64,000 nucleotides of DNA from Bradyrhizobium sp. AS23.2 (GTDB lineage Bacteria; Pseudomonadota; Alphaproteobacteria; Rhizobiales; Xanthobacteraceae): assembly GCF_001908185.1 (NCBI RefSeq), contig NZ_LGHM01000026.1:1-64000 (forward strand), written 5' to 3'. The notes beneath the pieces are model-generated. The model had not been told where the DNA came from and made no database searches. It saw only the letters and a program-made list of their open reading frames with translations. Shown one piece after another: positions 1 to 9,461 of this stretch; position 1 is the stretch's first letter; every line of letters begins with the position of its first letter. Position numbers and translations under genes: made by a program.

Positions 1-215
1 TCACGGCGGTGGTCGCCGCTGCGCTTGCCGGGCTCGCGATGGCACCGCTGGCGCGGCGGATCGCGCCGCCCGGACTGGTCGACATCGGACCTGCCCACAA
101 GCTGCCAAAACTCGGCAGCTCGAAGGTAATGCTGCATTCGAAGGTCAGCGATCCCGCAAAACTGGCGGCGCTGCGCGCGGTGGCGGCGACGTTCCGGAGC
201 GCGGCGACGGCTTGA
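1..215 (+). CDS. C-terminal fragment of a probable LysR-family regulator
   Basis: Open reading frame already open at the left window edge (frame from base 3) and ending in TGA at 213-215. About 70 residues are visible: an Ala/Leu-rich stretch followed by PLARRIAPPGLVD and a tail ending in an Ala-Leu-rich helix. This resembles the last strands and helix of the LysR substrate-binding domain, where a LPRRLVPPGL-like segment precedes the final helix. The DNA-binding half lies outside the window, so the assignment is inference. It could also be the end of an unrelated protein. Confidence 0.45.
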   Translation, partial: TAVVAAALAGLAMAPLARRIAPPGLVDIGPAHKLPKLGSSKVMLHSKVSDPAKLAALRAVAATFRSAATA

Positions 216-302
216 CCGGGCGCCCACCTTCGCAAAAACGCTTTGAACGTTCGGGGCTTGCATACTTGTCCCCGGAATTTGCCTAAAAACGTCCCACGTA
301 CG

Positions 303-327
303 GGAACCAAACCATCCCATGGACGTT
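303..327 (+). promoter_or_regulatory. sigma EcfG-type promoter upstream of hybrid kinase
   Basis: GGAAC at 303-307, a 16-base spacer and CGTT at 324-327 match the general stress response (EcfG) promoter GGAAC-N16/17-CGTT of alphaproteobacteria. It ends 26 bases before the ATG at 354. A second site of the same form precedes the related kinase at 6868. Confidence 0.6.
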
Positions 328-353
328 TGCCACCGTCGAGGCGGGATCCTGGA

Positions 354-1874
354 ATGGCGAAAAAGTTCAGTCAGCAGAGAGACTTGTTCGAAAGCGAGCG
401 CAGTTTCCGGCTGCTGGTTGAAGGGGTTGCCGACTACGCCCTCTACATGCTCGATCCCAGCGGGATCATCACCAGCTGGAACATCGGCGGCGAACGCATC
501 AAGGGCTATTCGCCCGCGGAGATCCTCGGCCAGCACTTTTCCTGCTTCTACACCGAGACCGACCGCGCCAACGGCAAGCCCGCCCGGGCGCTCTGCATCG
601 CCCGCGAAACGGGCCGCTACGAGGAGGAAGGCTGGCGCGTCCGCAAGGACGGCACATTCTTCTGGGCCAGCGTGGTGATCGATCCGATCTACGAGGACGG
701 CGCGCTGGTTGGTTTCGCCAAGATCACCCGCGACATCACCGAACGGCGCAATTCCGAGCTCAAGCTCGAAGCGATGCAGAAGCAGCTCGCCGAGTCGCAG
801 AAGTTCGATGCACTCGGCCAGCTCACAGGCGGCATCGCCCACGACTTCAACAATCTGTTGATGATCATCAGCGGCAGCCTGCATGTCCTGAAGAGGAGCG
901 CCACCAACGACGCCAAGCTCGAGCGCGCCATATCGGCGATCGAGACTGCGACCAAGCGCGGCGCCGCGCTGACCAACCAGCTCCTCACCTTCGCGCGGCG
1001 ACAGAGCGTCAACCCGCAGGCGATCGACTTTGCCGAACGCATCGCTTCGATCCGCGAGGTGCTCGACGCCGGCGTCGGCAGTGCCGTGCGTCTCGCCCTC
1101 GACATCGAGCCCGACGCCTGGCCGATCACGGCCGACGTCTCCGAGCTCGAGACCGCGCTGCTCAACCTCGTCATCAACGCCCGCGATGCGATGCCGGACG
1201 GCGGCACGGTGACGATCGGGGCGCGCAACACGGTGCTCGACGAGCCGCCTCTCGCCGGCGACTTCCTCGCGATCAGCATCGCCGATACCGGGCTTGGCAT
1301 TCCCGGCGACGTCCTCGACAAGATCTTCGAGCCGTTCTTCACGACCAAGCCGATCGGCAAAGGCACCGGCCTCGGCCTCTCACAGGTGCATGGCTTCGCC
1401 CACCAGGCCGGCGGCACGGTGAAGGTCGCAAGCGAACTCGGCAAGGGCACGACCTTCACCATCCTCCTGCCGCGCGGAGACGGCGCGCTATCGCGCGAGA
1501 CGGCGGGAGAAGTGCTGTTCCGCGGCAGCGGCACAGTGCTGCTGGTCGAGGACAATCCCGACGTTGCCCTCGTCAGTATCGGTCTTCTGGAGCAGCTCGG
1601 CTACGACGTGCGCCGGGTCGCCGATGCCGAGGCGGCATTGCGCGAAATCGAGAAGAACGGCGTCGACTTCGTGTTCTCGGACATCGTCATGCCCGGAAAG
1701 ATGGACGGGCTCAGCCTCGCCCTTCATCTGCGCCAGATCCGCCCCGGCCTGCCAATCCTGCTCGCCACCGGCTACAGCGACGTCGCCGCCGGCGTGCGCG
1801 GCGATTTCGCGATCCTGCGCAAGCCCTACGAAATCCACGAGCTCAGCGAGGCAATTGCCAAGCTGGCGCGGTGA
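354..1874 (+). CDS. PAS sensor hybrid histidine kinase with receiver domain
   Basis: Soluble sensor kinase of 506 residues. In order: a PAS domain (about residues 15-130, ending in the PAC-like DITERR), a HisKA dimerisation helix with the phospho-acceptor His in GGIAHDFNNLL, a HATPase domain with N box NLVINARDAM, G1 box DTGLGIP and G2 box GTGLGLS, and a C-terminal receiver domain with phospho-acceptor Asp in FSDIVMPG and the conserved Lys in LRKPY. No membrane segment is seen, so it probably senses a cytosolic signal through PAS. The frame is open upstream to a TTG at 243, but ATG 354 lies after the EcfG-type promoter and starts directly before the conserved region. The C-terminal receiver is closely similar in layout to that of the kinase at 6868-9345, suggesting paralogues. 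Its output partner is not apparent nearby. Confidence 0.9.
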   Translation: MAKKFSQQRDLFESERSFRLLVEGVADYALYMLDPSGIITSWNIGGERIKGYSPAEILGQHFSCFYTETDRANGKPARALCIARETGRYEEEGWRVRKDGTFFWASVVIDPIYEDGALVGFAKITRDITERRNSELKLEAMQKQLAESQKFDALGQLTGGIAHDFNNLLMIISGSLHVLKRSATNDAKLERAISAIETATKRGAALTNQLLTFARRQSVNPQAIDFAERIASIREVLDAGVGSAVRLALDIEPDAWPITADVSELETALLNLVINARDAMPDGGTVTIGARNTVLDEPPLAGDFLAISIADTGLGIPGDVLDKIFEPFFTTKPIGKGTGLGLSQVHGFAHQAGGTVKVASELGKGTTFTILLPRGDGALSRETAGEVLFRGSGTVLLVEDNPDVALVSIGLLEQLGYDVRRVADAEAALREIEKNGVDFVFSDIVMPGKMDGLSLALHLRQIRPGLPILLATGYSDVAAGVRGDFAILRKPYEIHELSEAIAKLAR

Positions 1875-1877
1875 CAC

Positions 1878-2040
1878 TTCACCTCGCCCCGCTTGCGGGG
1901 AGAGGTCGGATCGCCCCCGGCGATGCGAAGCATCGTCCGGCGCGATCCGAGTGAGGGGGTACAGGTCACGCGGCAATTTCATGCGCGGAGAGAGGCCCCT
2001 CACCCCAACCCTCTCCCCGTAAGAACGGGGCGAGGGAGCG
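1878..2040. repeat. Dispersed palindromic intergenic repeat (CTCCCCGC family)
   Basis: Between the converging kinase and acylphosphatase genes. Short hairpins of the form CCCCGCTTGCGGGG and CCCCGTAAGAACGGGG are arranged head to head, with GGTGAGGGG-type and CCCTCACCCC arms. A related arrangement is found at 63310-63462. No coding signal is seen. It may act as a bidirectional terminator. Confidence 0.7.
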
Positions 2041-2068
2041 CGCCGGCCATACGGAAAGAGACTGGCTC

Positions 2069-2368
2069 TCAGACCGTCGGCAAGACCGAGAACGCTTCCC
2101 CTGCCCTGCGCAAATTCAGCTCATCCGCGCTGGCGGTCTCGCTGGTCACGCTGTCCACGCGCGAGGACGGCGGACCGTGTCGGCACAGCGCGACCATGTC
2201 GGCGACGTGCTTCGGTGTGCCTGCAAACAGCGCCTCGACGCTGCCGTCGCGCCGATTGCGGACCCAGCCTTCAAGGCCGCTCGTAGTCGCCTGGTATTCG
2301 ACCCAGGCCCGATAGCCGACACCCTGCACGCGGCCGCGGATCATGACCTGGAGGATCGCCCGGTTCAT
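2069..2368 (-). CDS. acyP: Acylphosphatase
   Basis: Small cytosolic enzyme of 99 residues hydrolysing carboxyl-phosphate bonds of acylphosphates. The signature is clear near the N terminus: [13 protein letters not shown], containing the catalytic Arg of the phosphate-binding loop, followed by [18 protein letters not shown], which carries the catalytic Asn. Length is typical for the family. Its start codon overlaps the stop of the upstream oxaloacetate-decarboxylase-like gene by four bases (ATGA at 2365-2368), so the two are probably translationally coupled. Confidence 0.93.
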   Translation of the reverse strand: MNRAILQVMIRGRVQGVGYRAWVEYQATTSGLEGWVRNRRDGSVEALFAGTPKHVADMVALCRHGPPSSRVDSVTSETASADELNLRRAGEAFSVLPTV

Positions 2369-3231
2369 TTCTTTAGTCCCAGGACATCGGCGCTGCGCGC
2401 TTTCACCCCGGCTTCGCGCATGACGCGGTTGGTCAAATCCAACGATGCGAGACCCTTGAGGTTCTTGGGCGGCGTACCTTCGCGCAACGCCTTCTGCGTC
2501 TCGTAGACGGCCTGCGTGGCAGCCGCGATCGGCGCATGGCCCTGGAGCGCGATGCGCACGCGCTGGCTCGCGAGATAGTCGATCGCGTTCAATTCATCTG
2601 GCGCGCCGCCGAGCACGATCGGCAGATGCGTGGCGGCCGCGATTGCCTCGAGCTCGGCGCGCGACTTGATGCCGGTGAAGAACAGCGCATCGACGCCGGC
2701 CGCCTCATAGGCCTTCGCGCGACGAATTGCATCCTCGATGGAGGTAATGGAGGCCGCGCCGGTGCGGCCCATGATGACGAGCGAAGGATCGCCGCGGCCG
2801 TCGAGCGCCGCCTTCATCTTGCCGACGCCCTCCTCCAGCGAAATCAGTTGCGCCTTTGCTTCGCCGAAGGCGGCCGGCAGCAGCGTGTCCTCGATGGTGA
2901 GACCGGCGGCGCCCGCCGTTTCCAGCTCCTGCACCGTGCGGCGGACGTTGAGCGCATTGCCATACCCGTGATCGGCATCGACCAGCACAGGAAGCGCCGC
3001 CGCGCGCGACATCCGCCGCATCTGTTCGGCGAGCTCGGTGAGCGTGATCAACGTGATATCAGGGTCGCCGAGCACCGCAAGCGAGGCGACCGAGCCACCG
3101 AACATGCCGAGCGGAAAGCCGAGATCCTCGGCAATGCGGATCGAGATGGCGTCGTAGACCGAGCCCGGATGGACGCAGGCCGACCCCGACAGGATCGATC
3201 GCAGTTTCTCGCGACGGGAACGAAAGGCCAT
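2365..3231 (-). CDS. Isocitrate lyase/PEP mutase superfamily enzyme, oxaloacetate decarboxylase-like
   Basis: TIM-barrel enzyme of 288 residues in the ICL/PEPM superfamily. Visible marks are [11 protein letters not shown] (Mg-binding Asp residues) and [10 protein letters not shown] (metal-linked Glu). The overall layout, including the N-terminal [19 protein letters not shown], fits the bacterial oxaloacetate decarboxylase branch of the family. This would convert oxaloacetate to pyruvate and CO2 with Mg or Mn. The frame extends upstream, but ATG at 3231 is chosen because the residues upstream are encoded by an intergenic repeat. It is followed by acyP in a coupled pair and lies downstream of the pccA-like gene. 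A 2-methylisocitrate lyase-like or other C-C lyase activity cannot be excluded. Confidence 0.8.
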   Translation of the reverse strand: MAFRSRREKLRSILSGSACVHPGSVYDAISIRIAEDLGFPLGMFGGSVASLAVLGDPDITLITLTELAEQMRRMSRAAALPVLVDADHGYGNALNVRRTVQELETAGAAGLTIEDTLLPAAFGEAKAQLISLEEGVGKMKAALDGRGDPSLVIMGRTGAASITSIEDAIRRAKAYEAAGVDALFFTGIKSRAELEAIAAATHLPIVLGGAPDELNAIDYLASQRVRIALQGHAPIAAATQAVYETQKALREGTPPKNLKGLASLDLTNRVMREAGVKARSADVLGLKK

Positions 3232-3249
3232 GGTTGCCTCACTCTGAAT

Positions 3250-3355
3250 CCTCATCCTGAGGAGCGCGCTCTTGCGCGCGTCTCGAAGGATGAAGGCCCG
3301 GCTGGTGGCCTCGCCCTTCGAGACGCCGCGCACGCGCGGCTCCTCAGGGTGAGGG
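3250..3355. repeat. Dispersed palindromic repeat (CTCATCCTGAGGAG family)
   Basis: Imperfect inverted repeat between two codirectional genes. The arms are CTCATCCTGAGGAGCGCG, with TCTCGAAGGATGA, on the left and TTCGAGACGCCGCGC, with GGCTCCTCAGGGTGAGG, on the right. This palindrome family is common between genes of Bradyrhizobiaceae. The transcript would form a long hairpin between the carboxylase and decarboxylase genes. Confidence 0.7.
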
Positions 3356-3378
3356 TCGACTGTTGTACGCTGGAGCCC

Positions 3379-5394
3379 TTACGCAAACTCCAAAATCAGC
3401 GCGTCCACCGCGAGCGTTGCGCCGGCGCTGGCGTGGATCTTCTTCACCGTACCGTCGCGCTCGGCACGCAGCACGTTCTGCATCTTCATGGCTTCGACGA
3501 CCGCGAGCGTCTCGCCGGCCTTGACCTCCTGCCCCTCGGTCACTGCGATCGAGACCACGAGGCCCGGCATCGGGCAGAGCAGCTTCTTGCCGGTGTCGGA
3601 GGCCGTGGTGACTGGCATCAACCGGGCCGAGGCTGCTTCCGCTTCGGTCCAGACATAGACCAGCACCTCGACGCCCTGATGCGCGAGGCGGGTGCCGTTG
3701 GCGATCGGGCGCGCCTGCACCGCTACGGACTGGCCGTCGATGGTGCCCTGCCAGACCGGATCGCCCGGCTTCCACGGCGATTGCAACAGATGCGCATTGC
3801 CGGCCTTGCCCTCGGGATCGAGGAACCGCACCGCGATGGCGTCGCCCTCGCGCGCGATCTCGAGCAATATCTCCTGATGGTCGAGCCAGACCGCGCGGCG
3901 CCGCTCGCGCTGCACGATGCGGCCGCCCATCTGGCCCGAGATCTGCCGCTTGCGCTCGCCGAGCACGTGATCGATGGCAGCGCCCACCGCGGCGATCCGC
4001 CGCGCGACCTCGCCCTCGGGCACGCGCACCGCAAAGCCCTTGGGGAATTCCTCGGCAATGAAGCCGGTCGACAGCCGGCCCTCGCGCCAGCGCGGATGAT
4101 GCATCAGCGCCGACAGGAACGGGATGTTGTGACGGATGCCGTCGACATAGAACGAGTCCAGCGCAGTCGCCTGCGCTTCGATCGCGGCGGCGCGCGATGG
4201 CGCATGCGTGACCAGCTTGGCGATCATCGGATCGTAATGGATCGAGATCTCGCCACCTTCCTGCACGCCGGTATCGTTGCGCACGGTGATGCCGTCCTGG
4301 CTGGCTTCCGCCGGCGGGCGGTACTTCACCAAGCGCCCGATCGAAGGCAGGAAGTTGCGGAACGGGTCTTCGGCGTAGAGGCGCGACTCCACCGCCCAGC
4401 CGGTCAGCGTGACGTCCTTCTGCGCGATGGCGAGCTTCTCACCGGCGGCGACGCGGATCATCTGCTCGACGAGGTCGATGCCGGTGACGAGCTCGGTGAC
4501 GGGATGCTCGACCTGGAGGCGCGTGTTCATCTCCAGGAAGTAGAAGCTCTTATCCTGCCCGGCGACGAACTCGACGGTGCCGGCAGAATCGTAGTTCACG
4601 GCCTTGGCCAGCGCGACAGCCTGCTCGCCCATCTTGCGGCGGGTGGCTTCATCGAGCAGCGGCGACGGCGCCTCCTCGATGACCTTCTGGTTGCGGCGCT
4701 GGATCGAGCATTCGCGCTCACCGAGATAGATAACGTTGCCGTGCTTGTCGCCCAGCACCTGGATCTCGATGTGGCGGGGATCGACGATGAATTTCTCGAC
4801 AAAGACGCGGTCGTCGCCGAACGAGGCCTTGGCCTCGGCCTTGGCGAGGTTGAAGCCTTCCGCGACCTCGGCCTTCGAATGCGCGATGCGCATGCCCTTG
4901 CCGCCACCGCCGGCGGAGGCCTTGATCATCACGGGATAGCCGATCTCGTCGGCGATCCTGACCGCGTGCTTGTCGTCCTCGATGACGCCGAGATAGCCCG
5001 GCACGGTCGAGACCTTGGCCTTTGCGGCGGCCTTCTTGGACTCGATCTTGTCGCCCATTGCGGCGATCGCGCCGGGGTTCGGGCCGATGAAGACGATGCC
5101 GGCCGCCTCCAGCGCGCGTGGAAACGCCTCACGCTCGGACAGGAAGCCGTAGCCGGGATGCACGGCTTCTGCGCCCGTCTTGCGGCAGGCCTCCACGATC
5201 TTCTCGATCACCAGATAGCTCTCGGCCGCGGCCGGCGGGCCGATCAGCACCGCCTCGTCGGCCATCTCGACATGAAGGGCATCGCGGTCGGCCTCGGAAT
5301 AGACCGCAACGGTCTGAACTCCCATGCGGCGAGCGGTCTTGATGACCCGGCAGGCGATTTCGCCGCGATTGGCGATCAGAATGCGTTTGAACAT
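3379..5394 (-). CDS. pccA: Acetyl/propionyl-CoA carboxylase, biotin carboxylase plus biotin carrier subunit
   Basis: Full-length alpha subunit of 671 residues of a biotin-dependent acyl-CoA carboxylase. The N-terminal biotin carboxylase domain begins FKRILIANRGEIACR, then has GYGFLSE, the ATP-grasp segment KASAGGGGKGMR, the ECSIQRRNQK motif and EMNTRLQVEHPVTE. A linker domain follows, and the C-terminal biotinyl domain carries VEAMKMQN with the biotinylated Lys. It carboxylates biotin with ATP and bicarbonate; the beta subunit then transfers CO2 to propionyl-CoA or a related acyl-CoA. No beta-subunit gene is in the window. Propionyl-CoA is the likely substrate from overall resemblance, but methylcrotonyl-CoA carboxylase has the same domain layout. 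Confidence 0.92.
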   Translation of the reverse strand: MFKRILIANRGEIACRVIKTARRMGVQTVAVYSEADRDALHVEMADEAVLIGPPAAAESYLVIEKIVEACRKTGAEAVHPGYGFLSEREAFPRALEAAGIVFIGPNPGAIAAMGDKIESKKAAAKAKVSTVPGYLGVIEDDKHAVRIADEIGYPVMIKASAGGGGKGMRIAHSKAEVAEGFNLAKAEAKASFGDDRVFVEKFIVDPRHIEIQVLGDKHGNVIYLGERECSIQRRNQKVIEEAPSPLLDEATRRKMGEQAVALAKAVNYDSAGTVEFVAGQDKSFYFLEMNTRLQVEHPVTELVTGIDLVEQMIRVAAGEKLAIAQKDVTLTGWAVESRLYAEDPFRNFLPSIGRLVKYRPPAEASQDGITVRNDTGVQEGGEISIHYDPMIAKLVTHAPSRAAAIEAQATALDSFYVDGIRHNIPFLSALMHHPRWREGRLSTGFIAEEFPKGFAVRVPEGEVARRIAAVGAAIDHVLGERKRQISGQMGGRIVQRERRRAVWLDHQEILLEIAREGDAIAVRFLDPEGKAGNAHLLQSPWKPGDPVWQGTIDGQSVAVQARPIANGTRLAHQGVEVLVYVWTEAEAASARLMPVTTASDTGKKLLCPMPGLVVSIAVTEGQEVKAGETLAVVEAMKMQNVLRAERDGTVKKIHASAGATLAVDALILEFA

Positions 5395-5572
5395 GCTTTT
5401 CTTGAGTCTCGACCTTGGGCGGGACCCTTCCCTGGCCGTTGGGGCCTATGGGGGACGGGCCGTGTGGCTCCCGTGGTACATCAAAATGGGCCGGAGGCAA
5501 CGGTCTAAATCCGCGCCCTCTGGCGTACCAGCACAAGACCGAAACGGGCCTGCCGAGCCCCCGGGGGCGGCC

Positions 5573-6642
5573 CTACGGTTTCCTGGCCATGGCCGCGTCC
5601 CGCACGAGGCTATGAACAAAGCCGAGTTTGGCGACCACCGCCGGCGACAGGATGAAAGGATAGAGGTCGCGCAGCCCATGGCGCGGTTGACGCTGTTCAT
5701 GGCGAAGGTGAAGGGCAGCCATGCGTTGACGAGCCCCTCGACATCCCTTGCCTCGTAGGGGTTGAAAGGGATACGCGCCGTCAACTCCCCGTCGCGATCG
5801 ACCTTGGGGCGCACCTCCATGCCGAACTCGGCCGCCATCTCCAGGGTGTCGACAATGTGGAGATAGTGCGCCCAGGTCTCGGCGAAGTCCTCCCAGGGAT
5901 GTGTCGTGGCGTAAGCGGAAACGTAGTTCTGCTGCCAGTCCCGCGCTGCGCCTCCGGCATAATAGCGCTGCAAAGCTTGACCGTAATCGGTCGAATCGTC
6001 GCCGAATACCGTGCGGCATTCCTCCAGCTTGCAGCCATCGCGCACGAGCACATCCCAGAAATAGTGCCCGACCTCGTGGCGGAAATGCCCGAGCAGCGTC
6101 CGGTAAGGCTCGCCCATCTCCAGCCTGCGCCGCTCACGCTCGATGTCGTCGGCCTCGGTGAGCGCGATCGTGATCAGGCCGTTGTCGTGACCGGTCATGA
6201 CCTTCTGCCCGTTGTTCGGATCGTCGGCGAGGAAATTGAAGATGAGCCCATGCTCGGGATTTTCATGCCGGATCTGGAGCGGCAGCTTCCAGCGGATCAG
6301 CGAATAGAAGAGCCGGTGCTTCGCCACCTCAAGCTCGCGCCAGCCAGCGAGTTGAACCGGATCGGACAGGTTCGGCACTGTCCCGTTGTGGCGGCACGCT
6401 CGACAATAACCGGTGGTATCGCCCGCACCCGTCAGCCAGTTGCAGGCGTCGTACTCGGCATTGCGGCACAGCATGCGACTTCCGCCCTTGTCGGCCAGCG
6501 TCATCCAGGCCTCCCCGTCAGGCTCGATCGCCGACATCGCCTCCTTTTCCGGCAGGAAGGCGAGCCGGTGGCCGCAGCGTTCGCAGGCGCGGTTCTCGAA
6601 ATAGAGGACGTTGCCGCAGTCCTGGCAGACAAAGAGCTTCAA
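5573..6642 (-). pseudogene. Zinc-ribbon putative metallopeptidase, single-base frameshift near the C terminus
   Basis: Two CxxC knuckles (CQDC and CERC) open the protein, followed much later by the zinc protease motif HEVGHYFWD and the downstream PWEDFAETWAHYLH. This is the layout of the putative zinc-binding metallopeptidase family (COG4307-type). Around 5675-5678 the frame shifts. The original frame loses the family C terminus and reads on to 5446 with unrelated sequence. One frame over, DLYPFILSPAVVAKLGFVH continues the family ending and stops at 5573. Restoring one C between the codons for MG and LRD gives a 356-residue protein. The catalytic region is intact. This is either a sequencing error or a recent lesion; the active site would still be made. 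Confidence 0.75.
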
Positions 6643-6733
6643 GATTTAGCCTCTTCGGCAAGGGAATTTTATCGACCAGAGTTGTGGTGCCCCGCAAAGA
6701 CGCGTCCGCAGGGCTGATCGTTCCAATCTTCCG

Positions 6734-6758
6734 GGAACAAATAGCCGGACCCGTCGTT
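6734..6758 (+). promoter_or_regulatory. sigma EcfG-type promoter upstream of second hybrid kinase
   Basis: GGAAC at 6734-6738, a 16-base spacer and CGTT at 6755-6758. It lies about 110 bases before the GTG start of the hybrid kinase in the divergent intergenic region, in the right orientation. Confidence 0.6.
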
Positions 6759-6867
6759 GCCTGACCGGACTTTCCCGCGTCAGGCAGGCCGCGGGCGCTT
6801 TCCCGACCGCCTAATCTCTTTCAGCAATGGCCAGCACGCTCCGTCTGTGTGAATATGCGTCCGGCTT

Positions 6868-9345
6868 GTGCGCTTCCGCATCACAACGGCCATTGCCTTG
6901 AACAAACCTTTACCCGAGACCAGCGCCGCCGAACGGCTTCGCCAGCACCTCGAAGAAATCGCGCGCGAGCGCGACGACGCCTATCGCGCGCTCCAGGAGC
7001 GCGAGGCGGAGCTGGCACGCATCCAGCGCATCGGCAAGGTTGGCGGCCTCGAGGTGGACTTCCGGGAAGGCTTTAAGAACCGCCGTTCGCCGGAATATCT
7101 GATGATCCACGGCCTGCCCCCCGAGGCCGCCGGCGAGTCTCACGAAGACTGGGTCAGCCGCATCCATCCCGAGGACCGCGACGCCGCGGTGAAACACTTC
7201 TTCGATGCGCTGGCCGGGACCAGCGAGGACTACACAGCGGAATACCGCATTATCCGCCCCAGCGACGGCGAGACCCGCTGGATCCGCGTCGTCGCCAAGT
7301 TCGAGCGCGACGGCGACGGCCGCGCCATCCGCCTCGTCGGCGCCCATATCGACGTCACCGACCAGATGCTGGTCCGCGAGACCTTGCGCGAAAGCGAGGA
7401 GCGCTTCCGGCTGATCGCCGACAGCGCGCCGGTGCCGATCTGGGTGACAAAACTCGACCGCACCCGGTCTTTCGCCAACCAGGCCTATGTCGACTTCGTC
7501 GGCCTGCCCTACGATGAAGCCATCGCCTTCGACTGGCGCAAAGTGCTGCATCCGGACGACCTGCCGCATGTGCTGCAACAATCCGTCCAGGGCGAGGCTT
7601 CGCTCAAGCCGTTCGTGCTGGAGGCGCGCTACAAGGACGCCAAGGGCGAGTGGCGCTGGCTGCGCTCGGAGTCGCAGCCGCGCTGGGACCCGACCGGCAA
7701 GCATATCGGCTTCATCGGCGTCGCCCACGACATAACCGCCGCCAAGCAGGCCGAGATCGAGCTCCGCCGGCTCAACGAGACGCTGGAAGAGCGCATCGTC
7801 GAGCGCACCGCCGAGCTCGAATCCAACGAGGCGCGGCTGCGCGCGATGCTGGAGACGAGCAACCAGTATCAGGGCCTCGTCAATCTCGAGGGAGAACTGC
7901 TTTACGCCAACAACACCGCGCTCGACGGCATCAAGGCGAGCTCAGCGGACGTGATCGGCAAGCTGCTGTGGGACACGCCCTGGTTCACCGGAACGCACGG
8001 CATGAGCGCAACCGTGCGCGAGGCCTTCGACACCGTGCTGAGGGGCGAAGCAGTGCGGATGGAGATGCGGCTGCGCCTGCCCATCGGGGAGCGCGATTTC
8101 GAGTTCGGCATGCGGCCCGTGCTCGACCGTCACGGCAACATCACCGGCGCGGTGCCCGAAGCCGTCGATATCACCGAACGCCGCCTCGGCGAGGAAGCGC
8201 TGCGGCAGTCACAGAAGATGGAAGCGATCGGCCAGCTCACCGGCGGTGTCGCGCACGATTTCAACAACCTCCTCACCATCATCCGCTCGGCCACCGACTT
8301 CCTGCGCCGGCGCGAGCTGCCGGAGGAGCGCCGGCGCCGCTACGTCGACGCCATCTCCGACACCGTCGAACGCGCCTCCAAGCTGACCGCGCAGCTGCTG
8401 GCCTTTGCGCGCCGACAGCCGCTGAAGCCGCAGATGTTCAATGTCAGCACTCAGGTCGAGGGTGTGGCCCAGCTGGTCCGGCCGCTGGTTGGCAGCAGCA
8501 TCGAGATCGTAGTGGAAATGCACGATGCCGATTGCTTCACGGTGGCCGACATCGCGCAGTTTGAGACCGCGCTGATCAACCTCGCCATCAACGCCCGCGA
8601 TGCCATGGACGGCGGAGGTCGCCTCACCATAGCAGTGCGCAAGGTCGCAGGCATCCCTAGCCTGCGCGCACAGTCGGCGCGCGGCGGAGACTATGTCGCG
8701 ATCTCGGTCACGGATACCGGCAGCGGCATCGCGCCGGAAAACATCGATGCCATCTTCGAGCCGTTCTTCACCACCAAAGAGGTCGGCAAGGGCACCGGGC
8801 TTGGCCTGAGCCAGGCGTTTGGCTTCGCAAAGCAATCCGAGGGCGACATCGCGGTGACGAGCACCGAGGGCGAAGGCGCTACCTTCACCATCTACCTGCC
8901 GCAGGCGAAGAGCCCCACCGCCGAGAAGGAAGCCGCCGCGCTGACCAGCGAGGCCGCGACCACCGGCCGCGGCTACCGCGTGCTCGTGGTCGAGGACAAT
9001 GACGATGTCGGCCAATTCTCGACCGAGCTCCTGGAAGACCTCGGTTATGTCGTCCGCCGCGTCGCCAACGCGAATGCGGCGCTTGCAATCCTCGGCGAGA
9101 ACGAATTTGCCGTCGACCTCGTCTTCTCCGACGTCATCATGCCCGGCATGAACGGTGTCGAGCTCGCCGGCATCATCCGCGAGCGCTATCCGGGCCTGCC
9201 CATCGTGCTCACCAGCGGCTACAGCAACGTCCTCGCCGAAAACGCCCATCGCGGATTCGAGCTGATCCAGAAGCCGTATTCGGTGGAATCGCTGTCGCGC
9301 ATCCTGCGCAAGGCGATCACGGAGAAGTTGTCGATGGCGCGGTGA
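6868..9345 (+). CDS. Multi-PAS hybrid histidine kinase with receiver domain
   Basis: Cytosolic hybrid sensor kinase of about 825 residues. The N terminus is a short coiled coil (LRQHLEEIARERDDAYRALQ). Three PAS domains follow; the first two end in PAC-like HIDVTDQ and HDITAAK, and the second and third are linked by a coiled coil. The third PAS ends DITERR. HisKA contains the phospho-acceptor His in GGVAHDFNNLLT. HATPase carries NLAINARDAM, DTGSGIAPE and GTGLGLSQ. The C-terminal receiver has its Asp in FSDVIMPG and Lys in IQKPY. The kinase and receiver modules resemble those of the kinase at 354-1874. The start is uncertain: GTG 6868 gives the longest plausible protein, TTG 6898 is an alternative, and neither has a strong ribosome binding site. 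Confidence 0.9.
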   Translation: MRFRITTAIALNKPLPETSAAERLRQHLEEIARERDDAYRALQEREAELARIQRIGKVGGLEVDFREGFKNRRSPEYLMIHGLPPEAAGESHEDWVSRIHPEDRDAAVKHFFDALAGTSEDYTAEYRIIRPSDGETRWIRVVAKFERDGDGRAIRLVGAHIDVTDQMLVRETLRESEERFRLIADSAPVPIWVTKLDRTRSFANQAYVDFVGLPYDEAIAFDWRKVLHPDDLPHVLQQSVQGEASLKPFVLEARYKDAKGEWRWLRSESQPRWDPTGKHIGFIGVAHDITAAKQAEIELRRLNETLEERIVERTAELESNEARLRAMLETSNQYQGLVNLEGELLYANNTALDGIKASSADVIGKLLWDTPWFTGTHGMSATVREAFDTVLRGEAVRMEMRLRLPIGERDFEFGMRPVLDRHGNITGAVPEAVDITERRLGEEALRQSQKMEAIGQLTGGVAHDFNNLLTIIRSATDFLRRRELPEERRRRYVDAISDTVERASKLTAQLLAFARRQPLKPQMFNVSTQVEGVAQLVRPLVGSSIEIVVEMHDADCFTVADIAQFETALINLAINARDAMDGGGRLTIAVRKVAGIPSLRAQSARGGDYVAISVTDTGSGIAPENIDAIFEPFFTTKEVGKGTGLGLSQAFGFAKQSEGDIAVTSTEGEGATFTIYLPQAKSPTAEKEAAALTSEAATTGRGYRVLVVEDNDDVGQFSTELLEDLGYVVRRVANANAALAILGENEFAVDLVFSDVIMPGMNGVELAGIIRERYPGLPIVLTSGYSNVLAENAHRGFELIQKPYSVESLSRILRKAITEKLSMAR

Positions 9346-9351
9346 ATGTCC

Positions 9352-9412
9352 CTCCGCTGTCGTCCCGGACAAGCGCAGCGAAGCGGAGCGCCGGTCCGGG
9401 ACGACAACGGAG
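9352..9412. repeat. Palindromic intergenic repeat (GTCGTCCCGGAC family)
   Basis: Near-perfect inverted repeat TGTCGTCCCGGAC / GTCCGGGACGACA around a GCGCAGCGAAGCGGAGCGC-like loop, extended outward by CTCCG/CGGAG. It follows the kinase stop codon, so it could end that transcript. It belongs to the dispersed palindromes common in this lineage. Confidence 0.7.
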
Positions 9413-9461
9413 TTCTTGGCTCACCCCCTCTCACACATGAAACGCGTCAACAGGTACCCCC

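Noticed and set aside
2536..5508. 990-codon open frame on the plus strand opposite the carboxylase and decarboxylase genes
   Set aside because: It is the complement of two well-recognised genes; high GC at third positions leaves long antisense frames open. No domain is recognisable in it.
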